From the NCBI GenBank assembly GCA_002340355.1, contig DDLX01000027.1:124001-188000 (forward strand): a stretch of 64,000 bases of DNA, in the 5' to 3' direction. Within the stretch, counting starts at the first letter, position 1. Each line of letters starts with the position of its first letter. The notes under the pieces are model-generated. The model did no database searches. It was not told the origin of the DNA and saw only the letters and a program-made list of their open reading frames with translations. Positions 53,355 to 60,974 of the stretch are shown piece after piece. Position numbers and translations under genes: made by a program. The DNA comes from Cytophagales bacterium UBA2561 (GTDB taxonomy: Bacteria; Bacteroidota; Bacteroidia; Cytophagales; Thermoflexibacteraceae).

Positions 53355-53675
53355 ATGCAAATTTCTGATAATCACTGGCTTTATCAACTCAAGGCGGATA
53401 TTCAAAAAATTGAACCGACTGCTCAACTCATTTTATACGGTAGTCGGGCGAGAGGCGATGCCAAACCTGACTCGGATTGGGATTTATTGCTTTTGACCGA
53501 TAAACCCAAACTTTCTTTTGAAGAAAGAATGAAAATAATTCGTCCAATTACTCTGATGGAATTAGAATTAGAAGCTGTTTTAAGTTTACAGATTTTTAAT
53601 CATGAAGAGTGGAACACAAAATTCCGAGTCACACCTTATTTTCAAAATGTTCAACAGGAGGGGATTTTGGTATGA
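53355..53675 (+). CDS. Minimal nucleotidyltransferase (MNT), HEPN partner
   Basis: A 106-aa DNA-polymerase-beta-fold nucleotidyltransferase. The active-site motif LILYGSRARGDAKPDSDWDL (residues 25-44) has Gly29-Ser30 and the acidic pair Asp41/Asp43. A candidate third acid lies near Glu71-Glu73. Standalone MNTs pair with HEPN proteins as toxin-antitoxin systems, in which the MNT can transfer AMP to the HEPN protein. It begins 3 bp after the previous gene and its stop overlaps the HEPN start (ATGA), with an aggaggg ribosome-binding site for the latter inside it. Confidence 0.9.
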   Translation: MQISDNHWLYQLKADIQKIEPTAQLILYGSRARGDAKPDSDWDLLLLTDKPKLSFEERMKIIRPITLMELELEAVLSLQIFNHEEWNTKFRVTPYFQNVQQEGILV

Positions 53676-54067
53676 CTTCCAAAGAAAAACAAGATTACAT
53701 TCGTTATCGCCTCGAAAAAGCAGAGGAAACTCTAAAAGTAGCACAAGTTAATGGCAATCTCGGCTTTTGGAATACTTGTGCCAATCGACTTTATTATGCT
53801 TCATTTTATGCGATTACTGCTTTGCTTTTGTATCATGGACATCCAACTCAAACCCACAAAGGCGTAAAAATACTTTTCGCAAAACTTTTTATCAAAACCC
53901 AAAAAATTGATATTATTCATAATGATATTTACACTGAACTTTTTAACAAACGACAAGCAGGCGATTATGCCGATTTGATTGACTGGACAGAAGATGATAT
54001 TTTGCCCTTAATCCAACCAACCAGAAATTTAATCCAGACCGTTAAAAATTTGATTCCCAATGACTAA
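53672..54067 (+). CDS. HEPN-domain protein
   Basis: A 131-aa all-helical protein with CANRLYYASFYAITALLLYH, the central HEPN helix, and the C-terminal FNKRQAGDYADLIDW. This is the COG1895-like group that accompanies MNT proteins. The canonical RNase motif R-x4-6-H is not evident: the corresponding stretch reads RQAGDY, so nuclease activity is uncertain. The start at 53672 is set by the ribosome-binding site aggaggg and the ATGA overlap; an in-frame ATG at 53609 lies inside the MNT gene. It overlaps the STAND gene by 8 bp. Confidence 0.85.
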   Translation: MTSKEKQDYIRYRLEKAEETLKVAQVNGNLGFWNTCANRLYYASFYAITALLLYHGHPTQTHKGVKILFAKLFIKTQKIDIIHNDIYTELFNKRQAGDYADLIDWTEDDILPLIQPTRNLIQTVKNLIPND

Positions 54068-56216
54068 AATTGACAATTCTAAAAACATTGTTTCGGGAAG
54101 TTCCTTTGGAAATGTAGAAGGGAATGTTCATATTGGAGATGTTACAAACTATGGTGAGAAGAAAACACCTCGTCTTTTATCCCTCAATAAACCTTTTTTT
54201 CCGCCTGTTTTTATGGGTCGAGATAGGGAATTAGAAATTGTTCATGATAAGCTTTTTGGTGGACAAAATTTCCTGATGTTGGTCAATGGTCAGGGCGGTA
54301 TTGGAAAAACTTCTTTTGCGTCCAAATATTGGCAAAAATACGAACACGAATACTAGCATTTAGCATTTTTGTATGTCGAAAATAAGATTGCGGATGCTTT
54401 GCTGTATATGGCTCGAAATTTAGGTTTGGAATTTCCGCCTAAATCAACAACAGCCGAACAGTTACAGCAATTGATAAATTACATTGCCGAACTCACAAAA
54501 CCGTGTTTGTTGATTTTGGATAATGCCAATCACGAAGCCGATTTGAAGGAAAATATGACCTTTTTGCGCCAATGCGACAACTTCCATATTTTGATGACTT
54601 CTCGGCTGGCGGATTTTGAGTACAGCCAAAAACACAACTTGGGCGCACTGCAAAAACCCGATGCCTTGCAACTTTTCAAAACGCATTACAAGGCGATGGA
54701 TGACGAAGAAGTTGCCCTTTTTGACGAAATTTATGAGGTGGCGGGTGGAAATACCCTTGTCTTGGAACTGCTTGCCAAAAATTTACGCCATTTCAATAAC
54801 AAACTTCGCAAACGTTATACCTTCCAAAATTTGTTGGATAACCTCCAAAAAGGCTTGACCAAACTTTCGCAGCAACAAAAAGTCGATACCGTTTATCATG
54901 CCAAAGGAACGGGATTGCGAAATGAAACCCCCGAAGCAATTATTTTGGCGATGTACGACTTGACCGAACTGGACGACTACGAAAAACAATTGCTCTCTAT
55001 TTTTGCCGTCTTGCCTGCCGAAAATATTGCTTTTGAGACGTTGGAAAAATTTGAAAATGCACCTGATTTAGACCAAAAACTGCTTGAGCTTGCTAAAAAA
55101 GGTTGGATTGATTTTTATGAAGATGATGCAAGTTTTAAGGTAAGTTCTGTAATTCAGGAAATTACTAGGGTGAAGAATGAAAACAGACTTAGAGACGATG
55201 TTGAAAAGTTGATTGATTTTTTACAACAAGAATACGAACAAATTAGAACAGACAGAGTAAAAGGACATTGGTTAATTCCAATTATTGAAAACCTTTTAAA
55301 ATATCTCCCTAAAGATTACTATTTAACTCGTTTTCAACAAAATCTGACAAATATTCTTGTGGATGTAGGAGAAATTCAGAAAGCCGAAAATAATGCAAAA
55401 AATCTACTCTCAACTAATTTCATGTTTGAATTTGAAGGTAGGGGAATACAACTTTATATCATGGCGATTTGTAATCTTGCTACAATTTATATGAAACAAT
55501 ATAAAATCAATGATGCTGTTGAACAATATAAAATAGCAGAGTCTTGGTTAAAAAAGATTCCAGAAGAAAACAGCGAAATATGGAGAAAGCTAATGTCTAA
55601 TATATATCATCATTTATCACTATGTTATGGAACACAACAAAACTTATCAAAACAAGAATACTATTTTAATAAAAGCCTTGAACTGCAATCAAATTATGAT
55701 GCACAAACTCTACTTGTACTCTCACATAAATACGAAAATGAGGGAAATTTAGCGAAAGCATATGAAGTTATAAGTCAAGCATTAGAAGATTTCAACACTC
55801 CTGAGAAGGAAAATAGTTTGATGTATGCCACTCTTTTAATTCGTTCCTCAGAACTGATTTTAAATTTTAGCGATGGAGAAGAAATTTCATTATTTTTTTT
55901 AAAAGAAGCGGAAAAAGTCTATCAAAATCAGCCTGTTAAAAATCCTGATAAAATTGAATTTTTATATCATCAGTTTGCACTAACTTATGAAAGACTTAGA
56001 AAATACAAACAAGCGTTAAAATATTCTCAAAATGCTATTGATATATTTAATCTAAAATATGATGAAAACCATTCAAATTTTAAACCGTTGAATAATGCTT
56101 ATCAAAGAATTAAAAATAAATTGCCGAAAAAGAAAGGAAAAACAGTAGGACGTAATAGCCCTTGTCCATGTGGAAGTGGCAAAAAGTATAAAAAATGTTG
56201 CGGAAAATCGAAATAG
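54060..56216 (+). pseudogene. NLR-like STAND NTPase with SEC-C tail, split by an in-frame TAG
   Basis: Read through, this is a 718-residue protein. Residues 1-33: G/N-rich beta-arch-like motif. 50-98: start of the NB-ARC/STAND domain with Walker A GQGGIGKTS (77-85). The frame then meets TAG at 54354-54356 (codon 99) and continues in the same frame with HLAFLYVENK, Walker B LLILDNAN (Asp154), sensor-1-like FHILMTSR, GGNTLVLELLAKNL, a winged-helix-like part, TPR-like helices (about 330-670) and a SEC-C zinc motif (CPCGSGKKYKKCCG). A single CAG-to-TAG or similar change would explain the break. A restart at TTG 54369 would give a protein lacking Walker A. Alternatively the sequence base may be wrong or the stop may be suppressed. 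Confidence 0.85.
54354..54356 (+). other. In-frame amber codon in the STAND gene
   Basis: TAG follows codons for EHEY and precedes codons for HLAFLYVE. Both sides are in one frame and belong to one domain: Walker A is before it, Walker B after it. Relatives I remember have Gln at this position (YQHLAWLYVE-like), consistent with CAG changing to TAG. Confidence 0.8.
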
Positions 56217-56223
56217 CCTTTCC

Positions 56224-56257
56224 AAACCTATAAGGTTTTCTAAAACCTTATAGATTT
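56224..56257. terminator. Hairpin terminator after the STAND gene
   Basis: ctataaggtttt (56228-56239) pairs with aaaaccttatag (56242-56253), extended by aaa/ttt outside a mismatch. It closes the operon and the convergent XRE gene. Similar elements follow each 88-aa gene, at 57112 (imperfect), 58001 and 58950 (degenerate). Confidence 0.75.
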
Positions 56258-56340
56258 AATAATTTGAAAATCAATAAAGTAAGACGAAACTTTACAAAGA
56301 AATCGTTTTTCAATATCTTTGAAACAAAGCCTCTGAAAAC

Positions 56341-56700
56341 TTATTTTTTTTGCCGTTCAATATCATAAATTTCAGCTTTCAAAGCCTGAATTTTTGTTTT
56401 CAGGGTTTGGATTTCTTCCTCCTTTTGGCTCAAAATTTCTAAATCATTTGGATTTGTCGAGTTCAATTTTATCTCTCCACTAATCAACCAATAGGCATCA
56501 ATATCGTCAAATGTGTATAGAATTTTCGCTAAAACGTCAAAACTGGGTTTGTTTTTCGTCCCGTCACTTCTTCCTTTCACAATATTTTGAATAACCGAAG
56601 GAGAAACCCCGATTTTATTAGCGAAAGCATTACGACTCAGTCCGTAATCTTCCATTAATTTCAGCAATCTTTCATCAATTTTATCTACTTTCTTGAACAT
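56341..56700 (-). CDS. XRE/phage-repressor-like regulator (array 2, gene 1)
   Basis: A 119-aa protein. The HTH is GLSRNAFANKIGVSPSVIQN, then KGRSDGTKNKPSFDVLAKIL and DIDAYWLISGE, a common Bacteroidota repressor layout. The C-terminal coil is EEIQTLKTKIQALKAEIYDI. It faces a broken copy of the 88-aa gene at 56802. The intergenic region has a gtaaat ... atttac dyad at 56749-56768, a probable operator. It ends convergently with the STAND operon. Confidence 0.85.
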   Translation of the reverse strand: MFKKVDKIDERLLKLMEDYGLSRNAFANKIGVSPSVIQNIVKGRSDGTKNKPSFDVLAKILYTFDDIDAYWLISGEIKLNSTNPNDLEILSQKEEEIQTLKTKIQALKAEIYDIERQKK

Positions 56701-56748
56701 TTATCCAAATTGAGGTGAAAAAATCTTCTGATTTCTTTTGATTTATGC

Positions 56749-56768
56749 GTAAATGTGAATAAATTTAC
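56749..56768. promoter_or_regulatory. Dyad between XRE gene and broken 88-aa gene
   Basis: gtaaat (56749-56754) and atttac (56763-56768) form a 6-bp dyad with an 8-bp centre, 33 bp before the ATG at 56802. Its place suggests an XRE operator. Confidence 0.5.
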
Positions 56769-56801
56769 ACAAATGTTTTTTACTAACAATTCATTAAAAA
56801 A

Positions 56802-57096
56802 ATGGAGGACAAAGGTACAAAACTTGACCTAATTTTGAGGTCGAAATTATCGGCAGACCTCGTAGACTTTTGCTTCGAAAGCGAACAACCATACCAAAAA
56901 AACTATCAAAATCATTTGCTTTTTCCATAGAATTCAAAAGTTGAAAGATAACTTGACAAATAATGCCTTAGAAATGCTCTGTAATCTGGATTATATTGAC
57001 GAAGTAATGCGGCGAGATTTCGTACAAAGTATATTACGGGTTCGTTATTTGCTCTCAAGTTTGGAAATTGAGAAAATAACCAAAACAAAAAACTAA
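56802..57096 (+). pseudogene. Broken copy of the 88-aa partner gene
   Basis: The start encodes MEDKGTKLDLILRSKLSADL, as in the intact copies at 57723 and 58672. After codons for EQP, 43 unrelated bases (56892-56934) replace the 15 bases found in the other copies, a net gain of 28 that shifts the frame and brings in a TAG. From 56935 the DNA again matches the intact copies (codons for KLKDNLTNNALEMLCNLDYI in the other frame) to the stop at 57094. Confidence 0.85.
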
Positions 57097-57218
57097 TTTT
57101 AGATTCCAAATCTATAAGGCTTTCTAAAACCTTATTAGGTTTAATGGTTTGAAAATCAAGAAATAAAATCGAATTTTGCATTCGAAATAATAATTCTTGT
57201 ATTTACACAAATCCACCT

Positions 57219-57599
57219 TTACGGCGTGAATCTCTTGAGTAAACGCATCAAATCGGAGCGGTCTTTTTCTAATTCCTTAACTTGTTCAACGAGTTCTTCT
57301 GTTCTTGCTTTGTATTGTTCAAGGTCTTCACAATTCTCACAATTTGTTTGATTTTTATCAATAGTTGTTGAATTATTTTCAACTCCTGTTACAAACCAGT
57401 AGTAATCAATATCGTCAAAACTTGAAAATATTTTATTAAGCACATCAAAACTTGGTTTACTTTTTGATTTATTGCCCCTACCATCAACAATATTTTGTAT
57501 TGTAGTTGAACTCACACCTATTTTTTTTGCAAATGAGTTTTTATTTAGACCTTTTTTTTGTATTAATTGTAACAATCTATTATGTATATTATTTTCCAT
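57219..57599 (-). CDS. XRE/phage-repressor-like regulator (array 2, gene 2)
   Basis: A 126-aa protein with HTH GLNKNSFAKKIGVSSTTIQN, then SKPSFDVLNKIFSSFDDIDY and YWFVTGVE. A C-E-N-C-E pair lies in the linker, and the C-terminal coil is ARTEELVEQVKELEKDRSDL. It is divergent from the 88-aa gene at 57723. Two direct copies of ctgtttat lie in the intergenic DNA (near 57611 and 57650), possible operator half-sites, with the -7 box tatatttg at 57657. Confidence 0.85.
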   Translation of the reverse strand: MENNIHNRLLQLIQKKGLNKNSFAKKIGVSSTTIQNIVDGRGNKSKSKPSFDVLNKIFSSFDDIDYYWFVTGVENNSTTIDKNQTNCENCEDLEQYKARTEELVEQVKELEKDRSDLMRLLKRFTP

Positions 57600-57656
57600 A
57601 TTTAAACTTTCTGTTTATTTTTTTGATATATATTTTAAATTTATAACATCTGTTTA

Positions 57657-57664
57657 TATATTTG
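57657..57664 (+). promoter_or_regulatory. -7 box for the 88-aa gene (copy 2)
   Basis: tatatttg, an exact TAnnTTTG match, 58 bp before the ATG at 57723. One of two ctgtttat repeats touches its upstream edge, where a repressor would block it. Confidence 0.6.
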
Positions 57665-57722
57665 TAGTATCAATAAATTACAGACAAGTATAACAACCAA
57701 ATCAGGCATAACCCATAAAAAA

Positions 57723-57989
57723 ATGGAAGACAAAGGTACAAAACTTGACCTAATTTTGAGGGCGAAATTACCGATAGACCTCGTAGATTTTTGCCTCGAA
57801 AGTGAACAACCAAGTCATCAACACCTACAAAAGCTGAAAGATGACCTGACGAATAATGCTTTAGAAATGCTCTGTAGTCTAGATTACATTGACGAAGTGA
57901 TACGGCGAGATTTTGTACAAAGTATATTACAGGTTCGTTATTTGCTTTCGAGTTTGGAAATTGAGAAAATAACCAAAATAAAAAATTAA
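57723..57989 (+). CDS. 88-aa partner protein of XRE array 2 (intact copy 2)
   Basis: The family is not recognised. It is a small soluble helical protein: MEDKGTKLDLILRAKLPIDL, then ESEQPSHQHLQKLKDDLTNN, and a Leu-rich C-terminal helix RRDFVQSILQVRYLLSSLEI. There is no signal, membrane segment, cysteine pair or catalytic motif. It is divergent from XRE gene 2 and has 8 differences in 88 residues from the copy at 58672. Like the 127-aa protein of array 1 it starts with a Met-Glu-(Asp/Asn) and sits opposite an XRE gene. Possible roles are toxin, antirepressor or immunity protein; none can be chosen. Confidence 0.75.
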   Translation: MEDKGTKLDLILRAKLPIDLVDFCLESEQPSHQHLQKLKDDLTNNALEMLCSLDYIDEVIRRDFVQSILQVRYLLSSLEIEKITKIKN

Positions 57990-58000
57990 TTTTAGATTCT

Positions 58001-58034
58001 AACTCTATAAGGTTTTCAAAAATCTCATAGAGTT
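58001..58034. terminator. Hairpin after the 88-aa gene (copy 2)
   Basis: aactctat (58001-58008) pairs with atagagtt (58027-58034); an inner ggtttt ... aaaa can extend the stem. It separates the gene from the convergent XRE gene 3. Confidence 0.65.
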
Positions 58035-58096
58035 AATAATTTGAAAATTAACAAATTAAAACGAAGTTTTGTAAAAAATTATTTCTTGATAATAAC

Positions 58097-58477
58097 TTAT
58101 TTTTGTATTTTACCTTGATTCTGTATATCATAGATTTCTGCCTTTAATCTATTAATTTCTCTCTCAAGAAGCTCTATTTTTTCATCTTTTTCATTTATTC
58201 TACTTTCGAGCCGAAGATTCGATATTGAGAGCATCTCTTTGTCAAGATATTCTACCTCTTCTTTATCATCTAAATAATAGAATACTACGGCAATATTGAC
58301 ACCTAATTCATTACAAATATCTATAAGTAATTCAAGTCTGGGAAAACGTTTACCATTTTCAATTTCTGTCAGTCCACTTTGACTCTTTAGTACTTTTTTT
58401 GCCAAAGCTTCAAGAGATAGTCCTTTCTTTTTTCGAAAAAACCTTATCAATTTACCCAGATTTCTCTTAGTTACCAT
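58097..58477 (-). CDS. XRE-family regulator (array 2, gene 3)
   Basis: A 126-aa protein with a classical HTH_3: KKGLSLEALAKKVLKSQSGL, TEIENGKRFPRLELLIDICN. A coiled coil follows, ending LEREINRLKAEIYDIQNQ, very like the tail of array 2 gene 1 (KTKIQALKAEIYDI) although the HTH domains are of different subtypes. Its upstream DNA carries a perfect 10-bp inverted repeat at 58501-58536. It faces the 88-aa gene at 58672. Confidence 0.85.
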   Translation of the reverse strand: MVTKRNLGKLIRFFRKKKGLSLEALAKKVLKSQSGLTEIENGKRFPRLELLIDICNELGVNIAVVFYYLDDKEEVEYLDKEMLSISNLRLESRINEKDEKIELLEREINRLKAEIYDIQNQGKIQK

Positions 58478-58500
58478 CTAAAAAGCATATTTTATTTCGA

Positions 58501-58536
58501 TTTTTCATATTAAAAAGCCTTATAATATATGAAAAA
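58501..58536. promoter_or_regulatory. Palindromic operator candidate upstream of -7 box
   Basis: tttttcatat (58501-58510) and atatgaaaaa (58527-58536) form a perfect 10-bp inverted repeat with a 16-bp centre. The -7 box tatatttg at 58541-58548 follows after four bases. A protein bound here would control both the XRE gene and the 88-aa gene. Confidence 0.65.
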
Positions 58537-58540
58537 TAGA

Positions 58541-58548
58541 TATATTTG
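58541..58548 (+). promoter_or_regulatory. -7 box for the 88-aa gene (copy 3)
   Basis: tatatttg, an exact TAnnTTTG match, 123 bp before the ATG at 58672. The leader in between ends with gcataacccattaaaaaa, almost the same as before copy 2. Confidence 0.6.
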
Positions 58549-58671
58549 TAGTACTAGCAATAAAATTAATTATTATCTTTGTCAAAAATAATAAAACTAA
58601 TTTTTAAAAAAGCTCGAAACAGCTCTCTGTCTGGAAAACAACAGCCGAATCGAGCATAACCCATTAAAAAA

Positions 58672-58938
58672 ATGGAAGACAAAAATACAAAACTTGACCT
58701 AATTTTGAGGGCGAAATTGCCGACAGATCTCATGGATTTTTGCCTCGAAAGTGAACAACCAAGTCATCAACACCTACAAAAACTGAAAGATGACTTGACA
58801 AATAATGCTTTAGAAATGCTCTGTAATCTGGATTACATTAACGAAGTGATGAGGCGGGATTTTGTACAAAGTATATTACGAGTTCGCTATTTGCTTTCGA
58901 GTTTGGAAATTGAGAAAATAACCAAAACAAAAAATTAA
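58672..58938 (+). CDS. 88-aa partner protein of XRE array 2 (intact copy 3)
   Basis: A near copy of the protein at 57723, starting MEDKNTKLDLILRAKLPTDL, with the same SHQHLQKLKDDLTNNALEML middle and FVQSILRVRYLLSSLEIEKI end. The DNA of the two genes is also nearly the same, while their XRE partners are of different subtypes. The partner body was therefore duplicated more recently than, or exchanged independently of, the regulators. Function is unknown. Confidence 0.75.
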   Translation: MEDKNTKLDLILRAKLPTDLMDFCLESEQPSHQHLQKLKDDLTNNALEMLCNLDYINEVMRRDFVQSILRVRYLLSSLEIEKITKTKN

Positions 58939-59329
58939 TTTTAGATTCTAAATCTATAAGACTTTTAGAAAATTTATGGGTTATAGTTTTGCTAATCAAT
59001 AACTTAGAACAGTTTTTAGTAAAAAATTCACTATCCTATCAACTTTTCCAATCTCTTTATAAAATTTGCCAAAGATCCAGTTAGTATTGCTATTATTTCA
59101 TATAAACACTTTATACCGTTTGCAGGTTAAAAAATCAGTAAATGAAGACTGACTTTCAAACAAAAAAAGAAAAAATGAGTAATATTCCTAGGTAGCTTAT
59201 TTTTATTTAGAATAATTTTGAATAACGCCTTATTTTTTTCGATTTTATTGTTCGATGCACTATCTTTGTTAATTAATGAAATACTGACTACTTTTTTCCG
59301 AATCTTCAAAAAACTGAAACATAATACGA
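58939..59329. other. Intergenic region before sufB
   Basis: About 390 bp. The left part holds a decayed tctataagac ... terminator-like element as found after the other 88-aa copies. The right part holds the sufB promoter box at 59261. No gene is evident; the plus strand around 59127-59345 contains only frames with no family features. Confidence 0.5.
59261..59268 (+). promoter_or_regulatory. -7 box for sufB
   Basis: tatctttg matches TAnnTTTG, 61 bp before the ATG at 59330. A -33 element is not clear at the usual spacing. Confidence 0.55.
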
Positions 59330-60775
59330 ATGGATAAAGACACACAAATTCTTGAAGAATACACCCAGTCAGAATACAAATACGGCTTTGTCAGCAACTT
59401 TGAAACCGACCAAATTCCTAAAGGACTTAACGAAGAAATCGTTCGCCTTATTTCTGCCAAAAAAGAAGAACCAGAGTGGATGTTGGAATGGAGATTAAAA
59501 GCCTTTCGAAAATGGAAAACCCTCCAAGAACCCGACTGGGCAAATGTAGATTATCCTAAAGTAAATTACCAAGACTTAATTTATTACTCTGCACCTAAAC
59601 AAAAGGTTAGTCCCAAAAGTCTGGATGAAGTAGATCCAGAATTGTTAGAAACTTTTGAAAAGTTAGGTATTTCACTAACTGAGCAAAAACGTCTAACAGG
59701 AGTTGCCGTAGATGCCGTTATTGATAGCGTATCTGTCGCAACTACCTTTAAAGAAACCCTGAGTGAATTAGGCATTATTTTTTGTTCGATGAGCGAAGCC
59801 CTCCAAGAGCATCCTGAACTAGTTCGTAAATATATTGGTACGGTTGTCCCTGTCGGAGATAATTACTTTTCTGCCTTAAACTCAGCCGTCTTCAGTGATG
59901 GCTCATTTTGTTATATTCCAAAAGGGGTGCGTTGCCCAATGGAATTATCGACCTATTTCCGAATTAATGCAGCTAATACTGGACAGTTTGAACGCACTTT
60001 AGTGATTGCAGATGCTGGTTCGTATGTTAGTTATTTGGAAGGTTGTACAGCTCCAATGCGGGATGAGAATCAACTTCATGCAGCAGTAGTAGAACTAGTT
60101 GCTTTAGAAGATGCTGAAATCAAATACTCAACTGTTCAAAATTGGTATCCAGGTGATAAAGACGGTAAAGGAGGAATTTATAACTTCGTAACCAAAAGAG
60201 GGATTTGTGCAGGTAATAATTCCAAAATTTCATGGACACAAGTCGAAACGGGCTCCGCCGTAACTTGGAAATATCCTAGTTGTATTCTAAAAGGAAATAA
60301 TTCGATAGGTGAATTCTATTCTGTAGCCATTACCAATAATTTTCAGCAAGCCGATACAGGAACAAAAATGATTCATATTGGTAAAAATACTAAGAGTCGT
60401 ATTGTTTCAAAAGGAATTTCGGCAGGTAAAAGTCAAAATTCATATCGAGGATTAGTTAAGGTAATGCCTCGTGCTGAGAATTCTCGGAATTTTTCACAAT
60501 GCGATTCCCTTTTGATGGGTGATCAATGTGGCGCACATACTTTTCCTTATATCGAAATTGAAAATAAGACGGCACAAGTTGAACATGAAGCCACAACTTC
60601 TAAAATTGGTGAAGACCAAATTTTTTATTGTAACCAACGAGGTATTGACTCAGAGCAAGCTATTGCTTTGATTGTCAATGGCTATTGTAAGGAAGTGTTG
60701 AACCAATTGCCAATGGAGTTTGCTGTGGAAGCTCAGAAATTACTGGCACTAAGCCTAGAAGGAAGTGTTGGTTAG
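59330..60775 (+). CDS. sufB: Fe-S cluster assembly protein SufB
   Basis: A 481-aa scaffold subunit of the SufBCD complex. Characteristic blocks are FVSNFETDQIPKGLNEEIVR, the beta-helix core with CYIPKGVRCPMELSTYFRIN, SYLEGCTAPMRDENQLHAAV, KRGICAGNNSKISWTQVETG and the C-terminal QCDSLLMGDQCGAHTFPYIE with candidate cluster cysteine, then IFYCNQRGIDSEQAIALIVN. Length is normal. Unlike most relatives, sufC, sufD and sufS do not follow: a terminator and the SusD gene on the other strand come next. Confidence 0.96.
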   Translation: MDKDTQILEEYTQSEYKYGFVSNFETDQIPKGLNEEIVRLISAKKEEPEWMLEWRLKAFRKWKTLQEPDWANVDYPKVNYQDLIYYSAPKQKVSPKSLDEVDPELLETFEKLGISLTEQKRLTGVAVDAVIDSVSVATTFKETLSELGIIFCSMSEALQEHPELVRKYIGTVVPVGDNYFSALNSAVFSDGSFCYIPKGVRCPMELSTYFRINAANTGQFERTLVIADAGSYVSYLEGCTAPMRDENQLHAAVVELVALEDAEIKYSTVQNWYPGDKDGKGGIYNFVTKRGICAGNNSKISWTQVETGSAVTWKYPSCILKGNNSIGEFYSVAITNNFQQADTGTKMIHIGKNTKSRIVSKGISAGKSQNSYRGLVKVMPRAENSRNFSQCDSLLMGDQCGAHTFPYIEIENKTAQVEHEATTSKIGEDQIFYCNQRGIDSEQAIALIVNGYCKEVLNQLPMEFAVEAQKLLALSLEGSVG

Positions 60776-60808
60776 ACCACTCTATTGAATGAGAGATATA
60801 AAAATTTA

Positions 60809-60848
60809 GTCTTATCATAAAGTTAAAAATTGATAAGGCTTTTTTTTG
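60809..60848 (+). terminator. Intrinsic terminator after sufB
   Basis: gtcttatca (60809-60817) pairs with tgataaggc (60831-60839), 9 bp with one G-U pair, followed by eight or nine Ts. This shows that the sufB transcript ends here. Confidence 0.85.
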
Positions 60849-60919
60849 TTATGTATTTTACTAAAAATAGCAACCCAGAAATATTACAAATTATAATAAT
60901 TATACTCTTAATTAACAAA

Positions 60920-60951
60920 AAAAAGCGAATCCTAAGTTGGATTCGCTTTTT
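60920..60951 (-). terminator. Intrinsic terminator after the SusD gene
   Basis: aaaaagcgaatcc (60920-60932), loop taagtt, ggattcgcttttt (60939-60951): 13-bp perfect stem followed by a T-run on the minus strand. Confidence 0.9.
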
Positions 60952-60974
60952 AAGTCTATCTTAGGTTCGTATTT

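Noticed and set aside
54354..54356. TAG read as pyrrolysine or another recoded residue
   Set aside because: The organism type does not use pyrrolysine, no downstream structure is evident, and a simple point mutation explains it better.
56912..57181. 89-codon minus-strand frame in the broken 88-aa gene
   Set aside because: It is the reverse of recognisable 88-aa coding sequence and has no family or start signals.
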